Assembly (NCBI GenBank): GCA_017465465.1
Contig: JAFTWE010000036.1
Span: 1-46,545 of the forward strand
Reading direction: 5' to 3'
Length of the DNA: 46,545 bases
From: Clostridia bacterium
GTDB lineage: Bacteria; Bacillota; Clostridia; Oscillospirales; Acutalibacteraceae
This document shows positions 41,536-46,545 of this stretch, one piece after another. The notes below the pieces were generated by a model. The model saw nothing but the letters and a program-made list of their open reading frames with translations, made no database searches and was not told the DNA's origin. The position numbers and the translations under genes were made by a program. Each line of letters opens with the position of its first letter. The stretch's first letter is position 1.

Positions 41536-42624
41536 ATGAAAAAATTTAAAGTTGGTATCATCGGTGCAACAGGTATGGTTGGCCAGAGATTTGCTTCTTT
41601 GCTTGAAAATCATCCTTGGTTTGATGTGGTTGTTCTTGCCGCAAGCCCCCGTTCAGCAGGCAAAACTTATGAAGAGGCTGTTGGCGCCCGTTGGTGTATG
41701 GACACAGCAATGCCCGCCAATATGAAAGACCTTGTTATTATGGATGCAACTGCAGATGTAGAAAAAATTGCAGGTATGGTTGACTTCGTATTCTGCGCTG
41801 TAGATATGAAGAAGGACGAAATCAAAGCTCTTGAAGAGCGTTATGCAAAGGCTGAGTGCCCCGTTGTTTCAAACAACAGCGCTCACAGAGGCACTGCAGA
41901 CGTTCCTATGGTTGTGCCTGAGCTTAATGCTTGCCACACAGATGTTATTGCAGACCAGAGAAAACGCCTCGGCACAAAGCGCGGCTTTATTGCAGTTAAA
42001 TCAAACTGCTCACTTCAGAGCTATGTTCCTGCAATTTATCCTCTTGATAAAGCAGGCTACAAGGTTAAGGATGTTCTTGTTTGCACATATCAGGCAATTT
42101 CAGGCGCAGGCAAAACCTTTGAAACATGGCCTGAAATGGTAGATAATGTTATCCCCTTTATCGGCGGTGAAGAAGAAAAGAGCGAGCAGGAGCCTCTTAA
42201 AATCTGGGGTAAGGTTGAAGACGGCGTAATCAAAAACGCAAGCGAACCTAACTTCACAGCTCAGTGCATCCGTGTTCCTGTTTCTAACGGTCACATGGGC
42301 GCTGTGTTTGTAAAATTTGCAGATAAGGTTCCTTCAAAGGAAGAAATGCTCAAAATCTGGGCAGAATTCAAGGGCGAGCCTCAGGAATATGAGCTCCCCA
42401 ACGCTCCAAAGCAGTTCCTTCACTATTTTACTGAGGACAATATGCCTCAGACAAAGCTCCAGCGTGACCTCGAGGGCGGTATGGCAGTCAGCATCGGACG
42501 CCTTCGTGAAGACACACAGTACGACTACAAATTTGTTTGCCTTTCACATAACACTCTTCGCGGTGCAGCAGGCGGCGCAGTGCTTCTTGCCGAGCTCCTT
42601 TGCAAGCAGGGTTATATGGACTGA
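41536..42624 (+). CDS. asd: Aspartate-semialdehyde dehydrogenase, archaeal/fungal-type subclass
   Basis: 362 residues. It reduces aspartyl phosphate to aspartate semialdehyde with NADPH, the branch point to lysine, diaminopimelate, threonine and methionine. The Rossmann motif is GIIGATGMVGQ, the catalytic Cys is C158 (KSNCSLQ) and the His is H253 (SNGHMGAV). The Cys context (SNCSLQ rather than PNCTT/GNC) and the end SIGRLREDTQ fit the longer archaeal/fungal-like branch also found in Clostridia. AGAGG precedes the start, and dapA follows after 30 bases. Confidence 0.93.
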   Translation: MKKFKVGIIGATGMVGQRFASLLENHPWFDVVVLAASPRSAGKTYEEAVGARWCMDTAMPANMKDLVIMDATADVEKIAGMVDFVFCAVDMKKDEIKALEERYAKAECPVVSNNSAHRGTADVPMVVPELNACHTDVIADQRKRLGTKRGFIAVKSNCSLQSYVPAIYPLDKAGYKVKDVLVCTYQAISGAGKTFETWPEMVDNVIPFIGGEEEKSEQEPLKIWGKVEDGVIKNASEPNFTAQCIRVPVSNGHMGAVFVKFADKVPSKEEMLKIWAEFKGEPQEYELPNAPKQFLHYFTEDNMPQTKLQRDLEGGMAVSIGRLREDTQYDYKFVCLSHNTLRGAAGGAVLLAELLCKQGYMD

Positions 42625-42654
42625 TTCAAGCTTTGATTTGACGGAGGTATCACG

Positions 42655-43542
42655 ATGAAAAAAACAGTTTTTACAGGCGCAGCCGTTGCTATTGTTACTC
42701 CTTTTGATGATAACAATAAAATTAACTACAACAAGCTGGCTGAGCTTATTGATTATCAGATAGAAAATTCAACAGATGCTATTGTTATCTGCGGAACAAC
42801 AGGTGAAGGCCCTACCCTCACCCACGAAGAGCACGCAGAAGCAATCCGCTTTACCTGCAAGCATGTTAACAAGCGCGTTCCTGTTATTGCAGGCACAGGC
42901 AGTAACGACACAGACTATGCCGTTAAGCTTTCTAACGAAGCTGAAAAAGACGGCGCAGATGCTCTTCTTCTTGTTACTCCTTATTATAACAAGACTTCTC
43001 AGATGGGTCTTATCAAGCAGTATGAGTATATTAACGACAGAGTAAGCACTCCCATTATTCTCTACAATGTTCCTTCAAGAACAGGTGTTAATATTCTCCC
43101 TGAAACATACCTTGAGCTTTCAAAGCTTTCTAATGTTGTTGCAACCAAAGAAGCTAACGGCGATATTTCTTCAATCCTCAAAACTATGAGCCTTTGCGGT
43201 GACAACCTTGACATTTACTCAGGTAATGACGACCAGATTGCTCCCATTATGGCTCTCGGCGGTAAGGGTGTTATCTCTGTTCTTTCAAACGTTGCTCCAA
43301 AGCTCACACACGACATTGCTATGGCAGGCTACAACGGTGATGTTAAGACCTGCACAAAAATGCAGCTTGAATACCTTGAGCTTTGCAACAACCTTTTCTG
43401 CGATGTTAACCCCATCCCCGTCAAGGAAGCAATGAATATGATGGGTATGAATGTTGGCCCTTGCAGACTTCCTCTTTATGAAATGACCGACGCTAAAAAG
43501 GCACTTCTTAAAGATACTCTTGCAAAATACAATCTTATATAA
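42655..43542 (+). CDS. dapA: 4-hydroxy-tetrahydrodipicolinate synthase
   Basis: 295 residues of the class I aldolase-like DapA fold. It condenses pyruvate with aspartate semialdehyde, the first step to diaminopimelate. Key residues are the Schiff-base Lys K165 (ATKEANGD), Y137 (LYNVPSRTG), T48/T49 in CGTTGE and R142. All are in the expected places. GGAGGT is well placed before the start. A hairpin terminator lies right after the stop. Confidence 0.95.
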   Translation: MKKTVFTGAAVAIVTPFDDNNKINYNKLAELIDYQIENSTDAIVICGTTGEGPTLTHEEHAEAIRFTCKHVNKRVPVIAGTGSNDTDYAVKLSNEAEKDGADALLLVTPYYNKTSQMGLIKQYEYINDRVSTPIILYNVPSRTGVNILPETYLELSKLSNVVATKEANGDISSILKTMSLCGDNLDIYSGNDDQIAPIMALGGKGVISVLSNVAPKLTHDIAMAGYNGDVKTCTKMQLEYLELCNNLFCDVNPIPVKEAMNMMGMNVGPCRLPLYEMTDAKKALLKDTLAKYNLI

Positions 43543-43548
43543 TATAAT

Positions 43549-43581
43549 ATCGGGGAGTTCAAAGCTCCCCGATTATTTTTT
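43549..43581 (+). terminator. Intrinsic terminator/attenuator between dapA and dapB
   Basis: ATCGGGGAG (43549-43557) pairs with CTCCCCGAT (43565-43573) over a seven-base loop, then TA and six T. It starts seven bases after the dapA stop and ends 13 bases before the dapB start. No promoter is evident between them, so it should lower dapB expression by partial read-through. Confidence 0.75.
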
Positions 43582-43594
43582 GGATGTGATAAAT

Positions 43595-44353
43595 ATGACA
43601 GATATTATTTTAAGCGGTTGCTGCGGTGTTATGGGCAAAAACATTGCTCAGTGCATTGACAAAAAGGATGACTGCAGAATTGTTGCAGGCATTGACATTA
43701 AATCAGACGACAGCTCCCCTTTTCCGATTTACAAAAACGCTGACAACTTCACAGGCAAGGCTGATGTAATTATTGACTTTTCTCACCCATCAGCTCTCAA
43801 TTCCTTGCTTGATTACGCTGTCAGAACAGGCACTCCCGCCGTTATTTCAACCACAGGTCTTTCACCTGAGCAGGTTGCTCTTATTCACAAGGCGGCTATG
43901 AGTGTTCCCATTTTCTTCAGTGCAAATATGTCTTTGGGCGTAAGCCTTATTACAGAGCTTGCTCAAAAGGCAGTTAAGGTGCTTGGTGATGATTTTGACA
44001 TTGAAATTATTGAAAAGCACCATAATCAGAAGATTGATGCCCCAAGCGGAACGGCACTTATGCTTGCAGACGCAATCAACGCCGCCGCTGACGAGGATTA
44101 TGACTATGAATACAACCGCCAGGCAAAGCGTGAAAAGAGAAAGAAGAATGAAATCGGTATTCACGCAATCAGAGGCGGCACAATCGTTGGTGAGCACGAT
44201 GTGATTTTTGCAGGTCAGGATGAGATTATCACAATCTCCCACTCTGCCCGTTCAAAGCAGATTTTTGCCGTCGGCTCAGTTAATGCCGCTTTGTTTATCA
44301 AGGATTTGAAGCCCGGCCTTTATTCAATGAAGGATTTGGTTGAAGCAAAATAA
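43595..44353 (+). CDS. dapB: 4-hydroxy-tetrahydrodipicolinate reductase
   Basis: 252 residues. It reduces the DapA product with NAD(P)H. The nucleotide motif is SGCCGVMGK, the catalytic HH is at 142-143 with K146 (EKHHNQKIDAPSGTA), and there is the GxIHAIRGGxIVGEHDV signature. An upstream in-frame ATG at 43520 would overlap dapA and translate the terminator, so the ATG at 43595 was chosen. Its ribosome site is weak (GGATGTGAT). The remaining lysine-pathway genes are not in the window. Confidence 0.93.
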   Translation: MTDIILSGCCGVMGKNIAQCIDKKDDCRIVAGIDIKSDDSSPFPIYKNADNFTGKADVIIDFSHPSALNSLLDYAVRTGTPAVISTTGLSPEQVALIHKAAMSVPIFFSANMSLGVSLITELAQKAVKVLGDDFDIEIIEKHHNQKIDAPSGTALMLADAINAAADEDYDYEYNRQAKREKRKKNEIGIHAIRGGTIVGEHDVIFAGQDEIITISHSARSKQIFAVGSVNAALFIKDLKPGLYSMKDLVEAK

Positions 44354-44361
44354 TTTTGTTC

Positions 44362-44390
44362 TTTACTTTTACGGTTTAATGTGTTACAAT
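44362..44390 (+). promoter_or_regulatory. Promoter of the yerC-like operon
   Basis: TTTACT (44362-44367) and TACAAT (44385-44390) are spaced by 17 bases, with TG one base before the -10 (extended -10). It lies nine bases past dapB and about 48 bases before the next start. Confidence 0.65.
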
Positions 44391-44437
44391 GTGACTATAC
44401 TTTACAAAAGTACACTTTAACTTCGCGGAGGATTCTT

Positions 44438-44731
44438 ATGCACGACAAAATTAAGGACCCAAATGTTGATTTTCTTTTCAAGGCTATTCTTGAATTGAGA
44501 GATATGGATGAATGCTATGACTTTTTTGAAGACCTTTGCACTGTTACCGAGCTTAAGGCTCTTTCACAGCGCATTGTGGTTGCAAAAATGCTCAGAGATA
44601 ACAAGGTTTACAGCGACATTGTTGAAAAAACAGGCGCAAGCACAGCTACCATCAGCCGAGTTAACCGCTCTTTGAGATACGGCTGTGACGGCTATGAGAA
44701 ACTTTTCTTAAGGATAGACGAAAAAGAATGA
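44438..44731 (+). CDS. YerC/YecD family TrpR-related regulator
   Basis: 97 residues, all helical, of the TrpR-like superfamily subgroup YerC/YecD. The helix-turn-helix region reads ALSQRIVVAKMLRDNKVYSDI, then EKTGASTATISRVNRSL (about 40-79; each quoted part is a separate helix pair). The start at 44438 has GGAGG; an open frame back to 44381 lacks a ribosome site. Ligand and targets are unknown. It overlaps the methyltransferase gene by four bases. Confidence 0.85.
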   Translation: MHDKIKDPNVDFLFKAILELRDMDECYDFFEDLCTVTELKALSQRIVVAKMLRDNKVYSDIVEKTGASTATISRVNRSLRYGCDGYEKLFLRIDEKE

Positions 44732-45486
44732 GCAGTTATGACATTTTTTCGCAGTTTTATGACAGCTTGACGGATAATGTTGATTACAAAAAGCGTGCAG
44801 AGTTTTTCCGCACGCTTCTTATTCGTTACGGTGTTAAAGACGGTGCAACAATCCTTGATATGGGTTGCGGAACAGGCAGATTTACCTGTGAAATGGCAAA
44901 AATGGGTTATGATATGATTGGCACCGACATTTCCCCGGATATGCTGTGCGAAGCGAGAAATAATATGTATGACAGCGAGGTTGAAATGCTCCTGCTTTGT
45001 CAGGGTATGGAAGAGCTTGACCTTTACGGCACGGTTGACTGTGCAGTGAGCACTCTTGACAGCATTAACCACCTCTCTTCATCAGACAGCGTTAAAAAGG
45101 CATTTTACAACGCAGGGCTTTTTATGAACCCCGACGGAATGTTTATTTTTGACATCAACACCGTTTACAAGCACAGAGAAATTCTTGGAAACAACACCTT
45201 TGTGTATGACACAGATGATGTTTTTTGCGTGTGGCAGAACACGCTGAATGACGACGACAGCGTTGACATTTCACTTGATTTTTTTGAGCCTGACGGTGAC
45301 GCATATTACAGAAGCTCTGAGGAATTTACCGAAAGAGCGTACAAAATTGAAGATATTAAAGCTTGGCTTAAGGATGCGGATTTTGAGGTTTTGGACATAT
45401 TTGACGACATAACCCTTGAGCCGATAAATGAAACAACTCAGCGCGCGGTAATTGCCGCAAGATACATGGGAAAGAGGAATGTTTAA
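44728..45486 (+). CDS. Class I SAM-dependent methyltransferase
   Basis: 252 residues with a Rossmann methyltransferase domain. Motif I is LDMGCGTGRFT (43-53), the acidic residue after strand 2 is in GTDISPDML, and motif IV-like VDCAVSTLDSINHL follows. The C-terminal half has the beta-rich insert often found in the YqeM/YjhP-like group. The target (small molecule, RNA or protein) cannot be told. The gene is coupled to the yerC-like gene by a four-base overlap, and Hsp33 starts at the next base after its stop. Confidence 0.85.
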   Translation: MSSYDIFSQFYDSLTDNVDYKKRAEFFRTLLIRYGVKDGATILDMGCGTGRFTCEMAKMGYDMIGTDISPDMLCEARNNMYDSEVEMLLLCQGMEELDLYGTVDCAVSTLDSINHLSSSDSVKKAFYNAGLFMNPDGMFIFDINTVYKHREILGNNTFVYDTDDVFCVWQNTLNDDDSVDISLDFFEPDGDAYYRSSEEFTERAYKIEDIKAWLKDADFEVLDIFDDITLEPINETTQRAVIAARYMGKRNV

Positions 45487-46365
45487 ATGGGTAAATTAGT
45501 CAGATGTATTTCAGACGACGGCACACTTGTTATGATGGCCGCCGACACTACTGATATGGTAAACACAGCTCAGGAGCTTCACACAACTTCAGCAGTTGTT
45601 TCTGCCGCATTGGGCAGACTCCTTACTGCCGCCAGCTTAATGGGCAGTATGCTTAAAAATAAAGATGATTCGCTCACTCTCCGCCTGAGTGCAGACGGCC
45701 CTGCAGGCACTGTTATTGCGGTTTCTGACTGTGACGGCAACACAAGAGGCTACGCTGCCAACAGCATTGTTGAAATCCCTCTTAATGCAAAGGGCAAGCT
45801 TGATGTTGCAGGTGCAGTTGGCAAAAACGGCTCTTTGACCGTTATGAAGGATTTAGGCTTAAAAGAGCCTTATATCGGTCAGATTCCCCTTGTAAGCGGT
45901 GAAATTGCAGAGGACATCACAAGCTATTATGCAATCAGCGAGCAGACTCCTACGGTTTGCGCTTTGGGTGTTCTTGTTAACCCTGATTTGACAATCAAGG
46001 CGGCAGGCGGATTTATTATTCAGCTTCTTCCCACCGCATTTGATGACACCATTGACAAGGTTGAAAGGTGCATTGAGGGTATCCCCTCTGTTACACAGAT
46101 GCTCACATCAGGCCTCACTCCTGAGGACATCTGCAAAAAAGTTTTGCCTGAATTTAATCTTGAGGTTCTTGATTCATCAAATCCTGAATATAAATGTAAC
46201 TGTTCAAAGGAAAGAGTTGTTAAAGCTCTTATTTCATTGGGAAAGGATGATTTACAAGAGCTTGCACAGGATGAATCAACAGAAGTTAAGTGTCAGTTCT
46301 GCAACAAAGCATACACATTTACAAGTGAAGATATTTTAGAGATACTTAAAAAATCAACAAAATAA
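45487..46365 (+). CDS. hslO: Redox-regulated chaperone Hsp33
   Basis: 292 residues, full length. The N-terminal domain (to about 180) binds unfolded protein. The redox-switch zinc site is C237-x-C239 and C269-xx-C272, the CxC-29-CxxC pattern of Hsp33. Oxidation releases zinc and activates the holdase in the cytoplasm. It directly abuts the methyltransferase gene and probably shares its transcript. In an anaerobe this complements the PerR-rubrerythrin system at 11 kb. Confidence 0.95.
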   Translation: MGKLVRCISDDGTLVMMAADTTDMVNTAQELHTTSAVVSAALGRLLTAASLMGSMLKNKDDSLTLRLSADGPAGTVIAVSDCDGNTRGYAANSIVEIPLNAKGKLDVAGAVGKNGSLTVMKDLGLKEPYIGQIPLVSGEIAEDITSYYAISEQTPTVCALGVLVNPDLTIKAAGGFIIQLLPTAFDDTIDKVERCIEGIPSVTQMLTSGLTPEDICKKVLPEFNLEVLDSSNPEYKCNCSKERVVKALISLGKDDLQELAQDESTEVKCQFCNKAYTFTSEDILEILKKSTK

Positions 46366-46392
46366 ATTTTTTGAAATTTTTTCAAAAAAGTG

Positions 46393-46421
46393 TTGACAAA
46401 TTCATCTTAATGGTGTATAGT
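46393..46421 (+). promoter_or_regulatory. Promoter of the tRNA-Val gene
   Basis: TTGACA (46393-46398) and TATAGT (46416-46421) are spaced by 17 bases and lie 45 bases before the tRNA. It is preceded by an A/T-rich inverted repeat (46370-46388) that may help end the hslO transcript. Confidence 0.8.
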
Positions 46422-46465
46422 ATCAAAGTCGCTGTTGCACAGCCACAGTGATGAAGAAAAAGTGT

Positions 46466-46541
46466 GGGAGCATAGCTCAGCTGGGAGAGCATCTGCCTTA
46501 CAAGCAGAGGGTCACAGGTTCGAGCCCTGTTGTTCCCACCA
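46466..46541 (+). tRNA. tRNA-Val (anticodon TAC)
   Basis: 76 bases. The acceptor stem pairs GGGAGCA with TGTTCCC. The D-arm has AGCTCAGCTGGGAGAGC, the anticodon stem TCTGC/GCAGA encloses CTTACAA, and the T-loop is GGTTCGAGCCC. The 3' CCA is encoded. It may be the first of a tRNA cluster running out of the window. Confidence 0.97.
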
Positions 46542-46545
46542 ATGG

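Noticed and set aside
43520..43594. Longer dapB start overlapping dapA
   Set aside because: It would translate through the terminator hairpin, and the added residues do not resemble DapB. The nucleotide-binding motif begins right after the ATG at 43595.
1..46545. Prophage, insertion sequence or conjugative element
   Set aside because: No transposase, integrase, phage structural or transfer gene was found. The only mobile-looking items are short non-coding repeats.

Overview
The window looks like chromosomal DNA from an anaerobic, low-GC Gram-positive gut bacterium of the class Clostridia, most likely the Ruminococcaceae/Oscillospiraceae side. The reasons are AGGAGG-type ribosome binding sites, TTGACA/TATAAT promoters, a PerR regulator next to a rubredoxin-first ('reverse') rubrerythrin, a Bacillota-type CpsBCD capsule kinase system with an LCP ligase, BspA-like leucine-rich repeats, an SPETG sortase signal, and short intergenic hairpin repeats of the kind common in gut Clostridia. 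No transposase, integrase, CRISPR array or rRNA was seen. One tRNA (Val, anticodon TAC) lies at the right edge.

Layout. (1) 1-2045: an inverted-repeat element, a GtrB-type glycosyltransferase and a SanA/YdcF-family protein. (2) 2130-9558: two divergent operons that look like one carbohydrate module. Leftward are an FGGY kinase, a GPH-type sugar symporter and a membrane-anchored metallophosphoesterase. Rightward are a class III aminotransferase and a class II aldolase with a degenerate second domain. The two operons share a region with a 9-bp palindrome. (3) 9559-11034: repeat-rich spacer, a PhoU-like DUF47 protein and a small lipoprotein. (4) 11094-13085: peroxide defence (perR, rubrerythrin), a zinc-ribbon miniprotein followed by a relic rubrerythrin 3' end, and a membrane protein of unknown function. 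(5) 13134-33575 (all leftward): an exopolysaccharide/capsule locus. In transcription order it holds an XRE regulator, CpsC, CpsD, CpsB, a sortase-anchored protein, LCP, a WbuB-like GT4, a 2051-residue secreted protein, two GT4s, Wzy, two more GT4s, a Wzx flippase and a putative atypical kinase. The part from about 13.1 to 21.6 kb is visibly more AT-rich than the flanks, as expected for a variable, laterally exchanged polysaccharide cassette. (6) 33774-38441: a clan GH-A-like hydrolase and two more calcineurin-like phosphoesterases. (7) 38721-41354: queA-tgt-yajC. (8) 41427-44353: the lysine/diaminopimelate genes asd-dapA-dapB, with a hairpin terminator between dapA and dapB. (9) 44362-46541: YerC-like TrpR-family regulator, SAM methyltransferase and Hsp33 in one operon, then tRNA-Val.

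How the parts work together. In the capsule locus CpsC/CpsD/CpsB should control chain length by tyrosine phosphorylation, the GT4s build a repeat unit, Wzx and Wzy flip and polymerise it, and the LCP protein attaches the product to the wall. No priming glycosyltransferase is present in the window. The most unusual items are the giant protein, which joins a phosphodiester-glycosidase (NAGPA) domain to BspA-like repeats inside the locus and ends in four 510-bp tandem repeats, the atypical kinase at the end of the locus, and the kinase/aldolase/aminotransferase sugar module, whose substrate I cannot name.
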